From Comamonadaceae bacterium (GTDB taxonomy: Bacteria > Pseudomonadota > Gammaproteobacteria > Burkholderiales > Burkholderiaceae_C), in contig CANBRV010000035.1 in NCBI GenBank assembly GCA_947372005.1, positions 1 through 13,241 of the forward strand: a DNA stretch of 13,241 nt, given 5' to 3'. The stretch's first letter is position 1. Every line of letters begins with the position of its first letter. Below are positions 1 through 7,662 of this stretch, in pieces. Under the pieces are notes generated by a model that did not search any database, had not been told where the DNA came from, and was given only the letters and a program-made list of their open reading frames with translations. The position numbers and the translations under genes were made by a program.

Positions 1-90
1 TCTTTGTGCAGCGAATCCAAACACCATGGAGAGCGCAAAAGCAATCCATAGCACCTGGTTTGATAATGACACTACATCGATGGCAGGCAT
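1..90 (-). CDS. YeeE/YedE family membrane protein, N-terminal fragment
   Basis: This is a partial gene that runs off the left edge; only the first 30 codons are present. The ATG is at 90-88, 12 bases after the cpoB stop, with a weak purine-rich AAGAAAG stretch just upstream. The peptide has a hydrophobic segment (about residues 13-27) ending in GFAAQR, which matches the first membrane helix of YeeE/YedE (TsuA-like) proteins, where a G-F-x-x-Q-R motif usually precedes a conserved F-C. The family includes inner-membrane importers of thiosulfate or other sulfur compounds. The identification rests on one short motif, so it could be another small membrane protein. The tight spacing suggests co-transcription with cpoB, although a functional link to Tol-Pal is not expected. 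Confidence 0.55.
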   Translation of the reverse strand, partial: MPAIDVVSLSNQVLWIAFALSMVFGFAAQR

Positions 91-102
91 ACGATCACTT
101 TC

Positions 103-936
103 TTATTTCAACCGAGCTAATCGATCCTTGCCAGCCACAGCCGCTTCGGACTGAGGATAGGCCTTCACCAGCTCTTCCAACGTCTTGCGAGCTGTACGTA
201 TATCCTTCAACTCAATTTGACTATTAGCCATAGCCAGCAAGGCTTCTGGCGCTTTACTTGAAGCAGAGTTGGCATCCACAGACGACTTGAAGTTGAGAAT
301 CGCTTCGCGGTAATCACGGTTTGCATACTGTGCATTACCCAGCCAAAACAAGCCTAGAGACTGATAGCCACTTTGTGGATAGCGACGCAAGAAATCAGTA
401 AATGATTGCGTCGTTGATTTGAAATCCCCTTTACGGAAAAGCGCCAATGCCGCTTCGTATTCCTTCACTTCAGCTGGGTCAGCCACAAACTCTTTGCCGT
501 CGGGATTCACACGCACAGGCTCCAAACGGCGCATCCGATCATCCACACCTTGCGCCAAATCACGCTGACGACGCTGAATTTCACTCACGTCTTTTGCTAA
601 CTGCTCTTGCTGCCCCACTTGCTTTGCTGCTTCGGAACGTAGCTGCTCAATTTGCGTTTGTAAGTCGAGCAAACTTCTTTTGAGCTGCGCATTGTCATCT
701 TGTAAACCCTGAAGGCTTTGACCTTGAGTGCCTTGCAACCCCTGCAAAGCCTGCGCATCTTTAACCCGAGCTTGTTCAATAGCTTCAACTTTTTGCCGTA
801 GATCCAGAATCGCCTTGCGCGCCTCTTCGTCATCAAACAGTCCTGCATGTCCAATGGAACTCAGCCCCATCAAACACACAAAACTAACAATATTCAACCT
901 CAAACGTTGCCTAGATAGAGTCATAGCAGCTTGCAT
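103..936 (-). CDS. cpoB: Cell division coordinator CpoB / Tol-Pal system protein YbgF
   Basis: CpoB is a periplasmic protein that links Tol-Pal-driven outer-membrane constriction to septal peptidoglycan synthesis, working with TolA and PBP1B in E. coli. The 277-residue product has a signal peptide (hydrophobic about 15-29, likely cleavage after A31 in GHA|G). A long Gln-rich, heptad-like coiled coil follows (about 38-140), containing a small LQG repeat near 64-79. The C-terminal TPR-type domain (about 158-274) has paired helices and typical YPQS turns. Length and order match the family. The ATG at 936 lies 3 bases after the pal stop. A TTG at 939 and an ATG at 924 are also possible, and no candidate has a clear Shine-Dalgarno sequence, so translation is probably coupled to pal. 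The position as last gene of tolB-pal-cpoB is canonical. Confidence 0.93.
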   Translation of the reverse strand: MQAAMTLSRQRLRLNIVSFVCLMGLSSIGHAGLFDDEEARKAILDLRQKVEAIEQARVKDAQALQGLQGTQGQSLQGLQDDNAQLKRSLLDLQTQIEQLRSEAAKQVGQQEQLAKDVSEIQRRQRDLAQGVDDRMRRLEPVRVNPDGKEFVADPAEVKEYEAALALFRKGDFKSTTQSFTDFLRRYPQSGYQSLGLFWLGNAQYANRDYREAILNFKSSVDANSASSKAPEALLAMANSQIELKDIRTARKTLEELVKAYPQSEAAVAGKDRLARLK

Positions 937-939
937 CAA

Positions 940-1470
940 TTAACGAGCTGAGATTTCAACCCGACGATTTTGAGCACGCGCAGCATCATCCGTTCCAGGA
1001 TTCGCCGCCTTTTCTTTTCCATAGCTCACTGACTCCATTTGTGCGTCTGTGACACCCAAAATAGCAAGGGCTTTTTTCACCGCATCCGCACGTTTTTGGC
1101 CAAGGGCAAGGTTGTATTCACGCCCACCCAAATCATCGGTATGGCCTGCCAGCGAAACCTTCGCACTGCGGTTTACAGCTAAACGCTTGGCATGACCTTC
1201 TAGAAGAGTTTGCGCTTCTGGCTTGACAACATAACTATCAAAATCAAAGTACACCACATTGCTTAACTCGCTTACGGTAGGAGGAGCAACCTCGACCGCC
1301 TTCACTTCACGAACACCCGTATTACCTGAGTTGGTATTGGCGGCTGGCGCAGTCACAACCGGCGGAGTGCGATCTTCAATCTTAACGGGCTCGGTCAAAG
1401 GCACCTTGGTACCACAAGCTACTAGAAAAGCAGAAAAACCAGAGAGCAAAAGTAATTTAGTACGTGTCAT
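940..1470 (-). CDS. pal: Peptidoglycan-associated lipoprotein Pal
   Basis: Pal is an outer-membrane lipoprotein that binds peptidoglycan and TolB, anchoring the outer membrane to the wall. The 176-residue product begins with a lipoprotein signal whose lipobox is L16-V-A-C19, so Cys19 should be lipidated. G20 follows, not Asp, which fits outer-membrane sorting. A Pro/Val-rich linker spans about 22-68, and an OmpA-like domain spans about 70-176. Conserved features include YFDFDS (74-79), GHTD (109-112), the LGQKRA helix (123-128) with Arg127, and NRRVEI (168-173). D112 and R127 align with residues that bind diaminopimelate in OmpA-like domains. The usual DERG after GHT is DDLG here. The start is set by a strong AGGAG five bases upstream. 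Confidence 0.97.
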   Translation of the reverse strand: MTRTKLLLLSGFSAFLVACGTKVPLTEPVKIEDRTPPVVTAPAANTNSGNTGVREVKAVEVAPPTVSELSNVVYFDFDSYVVKPEAQTLLEGHAKRLAVNRSAKVSLAGHTDDLGGREYNLALGQKRADAVKKALAILGVTDAQMESVSYGKEKAANPGTDDAARAQNRRVEISAR

Positions 1471-1475
1471 GAAAA

Positions 1476-1480
1476 CTCCT
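1476..1480 (-). promoter_or_regulatory. Ribosome binding site of pal
   Basis: The minus strand reads AGGAG, then five bases (TTTTC), then the pal ATG at 1470. This is the best Shine-Dalgarno match in the tolB-pal-cpoB block and suggests that pal is translated more strongly than its neighbours, as expected for an abundant lipoprotein. Confidence 0.75.
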
Positions 1481-1512
1481 ATTTTAAAAAGCGTGAGATA
1501 AAAATGTTGGGG

Positions 1513-2841
1513 CTATTTTAAGGGGACACTTTGGAAGGCGCCCCAATCGGGCTCGCGAATATCGCCCAAGGCTGCGGTCAGTCTAGATTTGACACGTCCA
1601 TCTAGCGTCGTCGTCATCAAAGCCTCCTGCCAACGACCGCCGTTAGAGATTTGTGTCGCATAGATAATTTGCTTACTATTCGCGCTGAAACTTGGGCTTT
1701 CATCTGAACCCGTATCAGTTAAAGGCGTCACCACGCCGGATGCCAAATCCTGCAGTACTAATTTAAAAGCACCGCCCACCCTTGAAATAAACGCCAGCTT
1801 ATTGCCATCAGGACTAATAGCAGGCGAAATGTTGTAATTGCCAGAAAAGCTCACTCGCTGTGCCAATCCGCCATTTAAGTTCATACGATAAATCTGAGGG
1901 CTACCGCCACGGTCGCTTACAAAATAAATGCTCTGTCCATCAGGCGCGAAAACCGCCTCCGTATCAATGCTAGACGAGCTGGACAAACGGCGTGGCTCAC
2001 CTGCACCAGACGCAGAGATAACAAACATTTGAGATCCACCGTCGCGACTAAGAGTGACAACCAAATTTTGCCCATTCGGTGACCAAGCTGGCGCGCTGTT
2101 AGAGCCTTTAAAATTGGCCACCACTCGCCGTCTGCCGCTAGCAACCTCGTGCACGTAGACGACAGGCTTACGCGATTCAAACGAGACATAGGCTAATTGT
2201 GCGCCGCTAGCAGACCAAGCTGGTGAAATGATGGGCTCGGCACTTGAAAGCGCAGCGCTCGCCCCCTCACCGTCGGCATCGGCGACCCAAAGCGTGAAGC
2301 GAGCTGCGGTCGTACTGCCTGTTTTGGTAATGTAGGCAATGCGCGTTGCCGCTACGCCCTTATCACCCGTTAATTTTTCATAAATCCAGTCAGCTAAGCG
2401 ATGCGCGGTATAGCGCAAATCAACGCTTGTAGACACTATCGATTGCGCGCCCAACTCTATGCCGCGAACAGCATCCCAAAGCCGGCACCGCACATCAAAA
2501 CGACCATCAGCCAAGCGGCTGACGCTCCCCACCAAAAGCGTATCGACTCCCGCAGCACGAATCCGAGGCCACTCAGGGCGGCTCGACTCATCTAATCCAC
2601 TCGCCCCATCAATTGCGCGAAACACGCCTGAGCGCACTAAATCAGCCGCAATGATGCTGCTGAGTTTTTGCGGAGCAGCGTCCTCGCCTCTAAACAGGCT
2701 AACACTAATAGGGAGCTGTGTTGCGCCAACGCCCGAGACCTCCACACGCAGTTGCGCCCAAGCGGAATGCCCCGCCAGACCAATACCAGCAAGGCCTACA
2801 GCATATTTAAATAAATCTCTACGTGAAGAATATGTCATCAT
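1513..2841 (-). CDS. tolB: Tol-Pal system beta-propeller protein TolB (apparent Tat signal)
   Basis: TolB is the periplasmic partner of Pal and TolA. The 442-residue product has an N-terminal D1 domain (about 30-165) and a C-terminal beta-propeller (about 170-435). Five PD40/WD40-like blades are visible from their P-A/S-W/I-S-x-x-G patterns, for example ISPAWSASGAQLAY, SAPAWSPNG, FAPDGQSIYFVSDRGG, ISPAISPDGNKLAF and SPSFSANSKQIIY. The signal peptide carries a twin-arginine motif, S6-R-R-D-L-F-K12, then a hydrophobic stretch and likely cleavage after A29 (AWA|Q). There are two adjacent start codons, 2841 and 2838. Both overlap the TGA of the upstream glycosyltransferase (2840-2838), and only a weak purine run precedes them, so translational coupling is likely. 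pal follows 42 bases downstream. Confidence 0.97.
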   Translation of the reverse strand: MMTYSSRRDLFKYAVGLAGIGLAGHSAWAQLRVEVSGVGATQLPISVSLFRGEDAAPQKLSSIIAADLVRSGVFRAIDGASGLDESSRPEWPRIRAAGVDTLLVGSVSRLADGRFDVRCRLWDAVRGIELGAQSIVSTSVDLRYTAHRLADWIYEKLTGDKGVAATRIAYITKTGSTTAARFTLWVADADGEGASAALSSAEPIISPAWSASGAQLAYVSFESRKPVVYVHEVASGRRRVVANFKGSNSAPAWSPNGQNLVVTLSRDGGSQMFVISASGAGEPRRLSSSSSIDTEAVFAPDGQSIYFVSDRGGSPQIYRMNLNGGLAQRVSFSGNYNISPAISPDGNKLAFISRVGGAFKLVLQDLASGVVTPLTDTGSDESPSFSANSKQIIYATQISNGGRWQEALMTTTLDGRVKSRLTAALGDIREPDWGAFQSVPLK

Positions 2842-3602
2842 TTTTTCGATTGATTTAAGAAATACAACTGAAAATATTTATAAAAAGTAGCCTGCGCCTG
2901 CATTTGACAAACGACAAACCCAAGCGCACCATCCAAAAATCCGAAACGAATGATATAGCCTCGAATAAATGCCACGCACGAAGCCGCCATTGCGCGTCCA
3001 ATGGAGACGGTTTTGCCCTCAGACTGCTTTTGCAAAGCCCAAGCTTCACTGTAAATTTTAAGCTTATCCCAGTAGTGATTAGGCGTTGGATAACTGTAGT
3101 GCAATAACGGATTTTTTAAACTCAGTATGGGCACATTTCCATGCACGGCTTGCACGCTTTCATGTACCAAATTCTCATTAAATCTAGCGCTGCCGCGACG
3201 GAATAACCGTACAACGCGGTCAGGCGACCAGCCGCAGTGCTCAATCCACTGCCCACAAAACGAAGTGCGGCGCGGCATGTCAACTAGATCGGTCGCAGCG
3301 GAAGCAGTCGCCATAACCTGCTGAATTTCAGTCGCTAGTTCAGGCGTCACACGCTCATCCGCATCAATCGAAAGCACCCAATCACCTGTGGCCAAATCAA
3401 GCGCACGATTTTTTTGCCTACCAAAACCAGGCCAATCCGAAGTCGTCGTCACCTTGGCTCCTTGATGCTGCGCAATTGCAACGGTTGAATCCGTGCTACC
3501 AGAGTCAACCACGATCCATTCGTTTGCAAACGAAACGGATGCTAAGCACGCGTCAATGTTGAGCGCTTCGTTTTTGGTGATGAGGATGACAGATAACTTC
3601 AT
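2838..3602 (-). CDS. Family 2 glycosyltransferase, WaaE/KdtX-like (LPS core)
   Basis: This is a predicted cytoplasmic-face GT-A glycosyltransferase for the LPS inner core; the WaaE/KdtX/LgtF group adds glucose to the heptose region. The 254-residue product starts MKLSVILITKNE, the standard N-terminus of the group. It has the nucleotide-binding VVDSGSTD (31-38) and a DxD motif in SIDADER (78-84). It also has the group-specific blocks RRTSFCG (111-117), GWSPDRVVRLFRR (124-136) and LVHESV (145-150). I chose the ATG at 3602 because it begins at the family start and overlaps the upstream stop as TAATG; an in-frame extension to 3650 would add only unrelated sequence. The gene ends inside the tolB start codons. 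The exact donor and acceptor cannot be read from sequence. Confidence 0.9.
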   Translation of the reverse strand: MKLSVILITKNEALNIDACLASVSFANEWIVVDSGSTDSTVAIAQHQGAKVTTTSDWPGFGRQKNRALDLATGDWVLSIDADERVTPELATEIQQVMATASAATDLVDMPRRTSFCGQWIEHCGWSPDRVVRLFRRGSARFNENLVHESVQAVHGNVPILSLKNPLLHYSYPTPNHYWDKLKIYSEAWALQKQSEGKTVSIGRAMAASCVAFIRGYIIRFGFLDGALGFVVCQMQAQATFYKYFQLYFLNQSKK

Positions 3603-4933
3603 TACGCCGATCGCATTTCTCGTACCCATCGCACAATTTGTTCGGTACATGTTTTAACGTCAATCGGCTTAACCGAAGGCTGGATGAATTTTAATGATCT
3701 GGCTTGCCAGTCCTCAAACATCTGCTGCAAGAAAACGGCAATCCCTTCGAAGTCGGTGGCTGGCGTAACGTAAAAACCATAATCTTCGCCTAATTTTTTT
3801 AACTGTGGGTTCGCATGAATCATCATCAATTGCGGACGATTAGCCCACAGGTATTCGTAAAACTTAGATGGAATGTACTCCGAACATTCATCGCTATCAC
3901 CATGTGTCAAAAGCAGGCAATCCACTTGCCGCATCGCCATGTTGACTTGCTGCCGGCCAGAAAGCTTTAACGACTCGGAATATTCAATTCTGCCAAATAC
4001 TTTGAGATATGGTCGGAGCTGCTGCTCGGTCACGACTTTCGTGCTCTCTGTGTCCAATTGCGCACCATAGATTTGAATCGTCACTTGCGCGGCTGCTGCT
4101 GGGTGTACTTTTGCCCACACCGCAAAACCCATCAAAAAATATTTGAGTGAGCGTGTGTTTGAGAGCGAGCCAAAATGCGCCAAATTGCATCGATCACCTG
4201 GCGCGTATTGCACCATCGGCACATCGGGGGGCTCTGCACCAGGCATCAAGCAATCAAGTTTAGCTGTCGCAAGAGGATGGCGCGCCCTGCCCTTTGCCAG
4301 TGCGCCTTCTGTAAACCACCAAGCGATATCGGAATGATGGCAGATGCGCCGCTCCATTTTAGCCCAGAATTTGGCATTACGACTCGCTTCAACTGCACCT
4401 AATTCATTCAGTCGAATCATAGGGTCATGAATCTCCACAATCCAGCAAATACCTGTCGCTCGCTTTAACCAATACCCCGCCAAATGCGCAGAATAAGCAC
4501 CTCCTGTTGAGTACACCACTTTGATCTTATGCTTCTTAATCAAATAGAGGCTATACAAATAAGCCGTGACCGCCCAGGAGGCCTGACTATCTAAACCAAA
4601 GAGCAGCTTCTCCAACAAGATCAACGGCGATAGCAATAACGTGATCAAGAAGACTGATATTTTGTACGCCAACCCAGTCCCAATGTAGCGCCGAATCACG
4701 TGACGCAAATCGAATCTCAGTCCAGCTCCGCCAATAGGCCAAACCTGGTGGTGCGCAAACTTTTCATCTTGACCGCCCAACACCGAACTCACAATCACAG
4801 GCTCAATACCCATAGTGCGTAAATGCGGCAATTTGTCGGTAATAGTTTGGCTCGCGGCGCGACCATCCATATTGAATGCGTGGGAGAGGATCAGCCAACG
4901 CTCGGGATTTGCGGTAGTTTCAGGATTGTTCAT
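3602..4933 (-). CDS. GT-B fold glycosyltransferase (GT4-like)
   Basis: This is a predicted sugar transferase for LPS or another surface glycan. The 443-residue product begins with a Rossmann-like strand, RWLILSHAFNMDGRA (about 12-26). A hydrophobic segment (about 91-113) may sit at the inner membrane. YSTGGAYSAHLAGYWLKRA (141-159) and VEIHDPMIR (166-174) resemble the acceptor-side half of GT4 enzymes. The donor-side half contains LAHFGSLSNTRS (251-262) and EYIPSKFYEYLWANRPQLMM (352-371). The latter matches the GT4 E-x-x-P-S-K-x-x-E-Y-L-x-x-x-R-P nucleotide-sugar site. I took the ATG at 4933, where similarity begins and which leaves a short divergent gap to msbA. A longer frame to 4999 would run into msbA. 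The stop overlaps the next gene's start (TAATG). Sugar specificity is unknown. Confidence 0.85.
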   Translation of the reverse strand: MNNPETTANPERWLILSHAFNMDGRAASQTITDKLPHLRTMGIEPVIVSSVLGGQDEKFAHHQVWPIGGAGLRFDLRHVIRRYIGTGLAYKISVFLITLLLSPLILLEKLLFGLDSQASWAVTAYLYSLYLIKKHKIKVVYSTGGAYSAHLAGYWLKRATGICWIVEIHDPMIRLNELGAVEASRNAKFWAKMERRICHHSDIAWWFTEGALAKGRARHPLATAKLDCLMPGAEPPDVPMVQYAPGDRCNLAHFGSLSNTRSLKYFLMGFAVWAKVHPAAAAQVTIQIYGAQLDTESTKVVTEQQLRPYLKVFGRIEYSESLKLSGRQQVNMAMRQVDCLLLTHGDSDECSEYIPSKFYEYLWANRPQLMMIHANPQLKKLGEDYGFYVTPATDFEGIAVFLQQMFEDWQARSLKFIQPSVKPIDVKTCTEQIVRWVREMRSA

Positions 4934-4969
4934 AGTACACTTTGCGATTTTACGGATAATAGTTGCTCT
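4934..4969. promoter_or_regulatory. Divergent intergenic region between the GT-B gene and msbA
   Basis: This 36-base gap separates two head-to-head genes, so promoters for both directions must lie in it or in the adjacent coding ends. GATAAT (4955-4960, plus) resembles a -10 box for msbA, and TATTAT (4961-4956, minus) one for the glycosyltransferase. Neither has a convincing -35 at 16-18 bases. The two boxes overlap, so the two directions could compete. This assignment is mainly by position. Confidence 0.35.
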
Positions 4970-6727
4970 ATGAGTTCTCACCCCACAGATAAACCGCAAA
5001 AACTATTTGTGCGATTATTTGACTATTACCGCCCCTATTTCAAGATATTTTTGCTAGGCTATTTTTTCCTGATTTTGGCCGCGCTAATGGAGCCCTTGAT
5101 TCCCAGCATGATGAAAATTTTGCTTGATCATGCAGGCCAACAAACCGCCGCAGTAAAGCCATTACCGTGGCCAATCTGGGTTCCACCGCTGGCCGTCATT
5201 TCCCTTTTTGCTGGAAGGGCTCTGCTCGGTTTTCTATCAAGTGTGGCGCTCGGCACTGCCAACAACAAGGTCGTCACGCGATTACAAAATGACGTGTTCA
5301 ACCGCCTGCTGGTTGGTGACCTTAGGCTGTACGAGAAAGAAAGCACCAGCAGCCTTATCAACACCATCAGGGGCGAGACGCATTCTGCGGGCGGCTGCTT
5401 TACCAGCGTGATGCAAGATGGCGGACGAAACGTCCTAACGGCTCTAGGACTCATCGCCTATCTTTTTTGGCTAAACTGGCATTTGACATTACTCGTTTTA
5501 ATCGTCATGCCCGTTGTTGCCATCGCTGTACGAAAAATAGGTCAGCGAATGCGCGCCACACACTTTAAAGTTCAGAAACTGGCTGAAGAAGTGAGCTACG
5601 TCATCGAAGAAAACACACACGCACACAAACTGATTCGTCTGCATGGGGCGCAGGCAAACCAACAATCGCGGTTTTCACAGCTTGTCGAGTCCTATCGCAC
5701 CCAAATGACGCGTTCGTTGATCGCATCCGCCGCGATTACACCCATTACACAAATAGCGGCCTCATTTGCTTTGGCGCTGATTTTGTCATTGGCGCTGCAA
5801 CAAAATGAAGCTGGGCAGGTCACTGTAGGTGACTTAGCCGCCTATCTCACCGCCATGCTCATGCTGATCTCGCCGCTCAAGGGATTAGGCGATGTCATGC
5901 CTAATGTGCACCGAGGCAGCGTCGCACTCAAACGCGTGTTTGGCTTAATGGACTATCCGCTAGAGGCAAACACAGGAACGCACCAGGTTACCAGAGTCAG
6001 AGGTGACATTAAATTTATCAACATTCAAAAAACATACGAAGGCGCTCAAATTCCTGCCATTAAAAATATCACTCTGCACATACAACCCTCACAAATGGTC
6101 GCCTTGGTGGGAGCATCAGGTTCGGGCAAAACCACACTGGCGAATATGCTGCCACATTTTGTGCGTGCAGATGAGGGCGATCTATTGATTGATGGTGTTT
6201 CCATCGCAAAATGGGACTTGCGCTCCCTGCGGAACAGCATCGCTATGGTGAACCAAGACACCACCCTGCTCAACGACACGGTTCTAGCAAACGTTTGTCT
6301 GGGTAACGCTGCGCCTGATATAGCACGCGCTGAAAAAGCCCTCACAGATGCGCACTTGTGGCTACACGTCAAAACCATGCCGCAAGGTATCTGGACTCAG
6401 ATCGGGCATAACGGCCACACACTCTCGGGAGGTCAAAGACAAAGGCTAGCAATTGCCAGAGCCCTGTATAAGGCAACGCCTATTTTGATTTTGGATGAAG
6501 CCACCTCCGCGCTCGACTCAGAGTCAGAACACTTGGTGCAAGCTGCTATCGCCAAACTCACCCAATCCTGCACGACATTGATCATTGCGCACCGCCTAAG
6601 TACCGTAAAGCACGCCGATCTTATCGTCGTGATGGAAGCTGGCGAAATTGTGGAGCAAGGTACTTACGACAATTTGATGTCAAACGGCAGCACCTTTGCA
6701 CGGCTAGTTCGGCAACAACTTGCATAA
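4970..6727 (+). CDS. msbA: Lipid A export ATP-binding/permease protein MsbA
   Basis: MsbA is a homodimeric inner-membrane ABC exporter that flips lipid A-core to the periplasmic leaflet. The 585-residue product, normal for the family, has an N-terminal transmembrane domain (about 20-310) with several hydrophobic helices. The C-terminal ATPase domain (about 345-585) is complete: Walker A GASGSGKTT (381-389), Q-loop Q429, signature LSGGQ (485-489), Walker B LILDE (506-510), D-loop SALD (513-516) and H-loop His541. I chose the ATG at 4970 because the sequence matches from MSSHP onward; a frame extending upstream to 4823 only reads through the divergent gene. MsbA rather than a generic exporter is inferred from length and the LPS-gene setting. 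The next gene begins 11 bases downstream. Confidence 0.92.
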   Translation: MSSHPTDKPQKLFVRLFDYYRPYFKIFLLGYFFLILAALMEPLIPSMMKILLDHAGQQTAAVKPLPWPIWVPPLAVISLFAGRALLGFLSSVALGTANNKVVTRLQNDVFNRLLVGDLRLYEKESTSSLINTIRGETHSAGGCFTSVMQDGGRNVLTALGLIAYLFWLNWHLTLLVLIVMPVVAIAVRKIGQRMRATHFKVQKLAEEVSYVIEENTHAHKLIRLHGAQANQQSRFSQLVESYRTQMTRSLIASAAITPITQIAASFALALILSLALQQNEAGQVTVGDLAAYLTAMLMLISPLKGLGDVMPNVHRGSVALKRVFGLMDYPLEANTGTHQVTRVRGDIKFINIQKTYEGAQIPAIKNITLHIQPSQMVALVGASGSGKTTLANMLPHFVRADEGDLLIDGVSIAKWDLRSLRNSIAMVNQDTTLLNDTVLANVCLGNAAPDIARAEKALTDAHLWLHVKTMPQGIWTQIGHNGHTLSGGQRQRLAIARALYKATPILILDEATSALDSESEHLVQAAIAKLTQSCTTLIIAHRLSTVKHADLIVVMEAGEIVEQGTYDNLMSNGSTFARLVRQQLA

Positions 6728-6738
6728 CATGCCAAGCC

Positions 6739-7662
6739 ATGACTAACAATTGCGACTTCGCACTCGTCTGTAAAAGCTATATAGGCGACATCAGGCGGCT
6801 AGAGCGGCTGCTGGTCAGCATTCAAAAATACAATGCCGACAACCTTCCCGTCTTTATCATCGTCCCTCGTTCAGATTTAGAAGTGTGCCAGCACCAGACA
6901 CAACATGCGGGTCTCAATAGCACGAACCACCAATGGCTAACCGATGAGGGCATTGTTGCAGCGCATCCTCAAGCGGTCAGCCATCAACTTATAGAGAAAT
7001 ATCACAAAGCAGCGGGCTCGATAAGCCAACAGATCATCAAGTCTGAGGCTTGGAGAGCCATTGGTTGCGAAGCCTATTTGAGCCTAGACTCAGATAGCAT
7101 CTTCATTAAGCCATTCCATAAATTAGACTTTGTCAGCGTCAGCGGCATGCCCTATACCATCATGCATCAAGCCAAAGACATGTACCAAGTCGCCATTAAC
7201 CGTGGTTATGCGGTTCAATACGAACACTTTGTCGGTCTCGCTCAGACAGTTCAACAGGTGTTCGGCAGGCAAGGCCCCATTTATAGCTTTTTACCGCAGC
7301 CCTTTTTATGGTCTGCAAAAGTCTGGCAAGCGCTGCATGACCAATGGCTAGCACCAAAAAACCAAACGCTTTGGGATGCTATCGCGTTTTGCCCATCTGA
7401 GGCGCAATGGTACGGAGAGGCTTTATTACACTTAGAGCCCATTCTAGTTTCCCCAATAGAGCCCTTGTTTCGCGTTTACCATTTTGATTGGCAGTACGAC
7501 CTCTATCGCAAGTGGGGGGAATCCACACAAATACTTTCGGATCAATACCTTGGTGTGTGCCTACAGTCCAACTGGGAAGTAGCGATGGATCCCGTAGGTG
7601 GACGCAGCTTCGCCTCAAAAGCCATTAGACAAATCAAACGCTGGTTCAAGCTACATCGTTAA
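6739..7662 (+). CDS. Putative glycan-related protein, DUF6492-like
   Basis: I do not recognise a characterised enzyme here. The 307-residue product opens FALVCKSYIGDIRRLERLLVSI (7-28), then VFIIVPRSD (38-46), resembling the first strands of GT-A folds and of the DUF6492 family. LSLDSDSIFIKP (114-125) contains a D117-S-D119 pair like the metal-binding DxD of glycosyltransferases. There is no signal peptide. The C-terminus is basic (KAIRQIKRWFKLHR, 294-307) and might form an amphipathic helix that touches the membrane. The ATG at 6739 lies 11 bases after the msbA stop with no clear Shine-Dalgarno, so it is probably co-transcribed with msbA. Its last 17 bases overlap the end of the opposing fucosyltransferase gene. 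A role as an LPS-modifying transferase is plausible inference only. Confidence 0.8.
   Translation: MTNNCDFALVCKSYIGDIRRLERLLVSIQKYNADNLPVFIIVPRSDLEVCQHQTQHAGLNSTNHQWLTDEGIVAAHPQAVSHQLIEKYHKAAGSISQQIIKSEAWRAIGCEAYLSLDSDSIFIKPFHKLDFVSVSGMPYTIMHQAKDMYQVAINRGYAVQYEHFVGLAQTVQQVFGRQGPIYSFLPQPFLWSAKVWQALHDQWLAPKNQTLWDAIAFCPSEAQWYGEALLHLEPILVSPIEPLFRVYHFDWQYDLYRKWGESTQILSDQYLGVCLQSNWEVAMDPVGGRSFASKAIRQIKRWFKLHR

Noticed and set aside
1901..1908. GGCGGTAG on the minus strand, identical to the core of the ops/JUMPstart element that recruits RfaH at polysaccharide operons.
   Set aside because: It lies inside the tolB coding sequence, encoding a conserved propeller segment (RGGSPQ), and is not upstream of the glycan cluster. 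A chance match is the simpler explanation.
2459..2890. A 143-codon plus-strand open frame opposite the start of tolB.
   Set aside because: The composition (Arg, Pro, Ser and Thr rich) is that of an antisense shadow, with no motif and no ribosome binding site.
4823..4969. In-frame upstream extension of msbA by 49 codons.
   Set aside because: The extension lies over the coding region of the divergent glycosyltransferase and the intergenic gap and resembles no MsbA N-terminus. The ATG at 4970 gives the normal family length.
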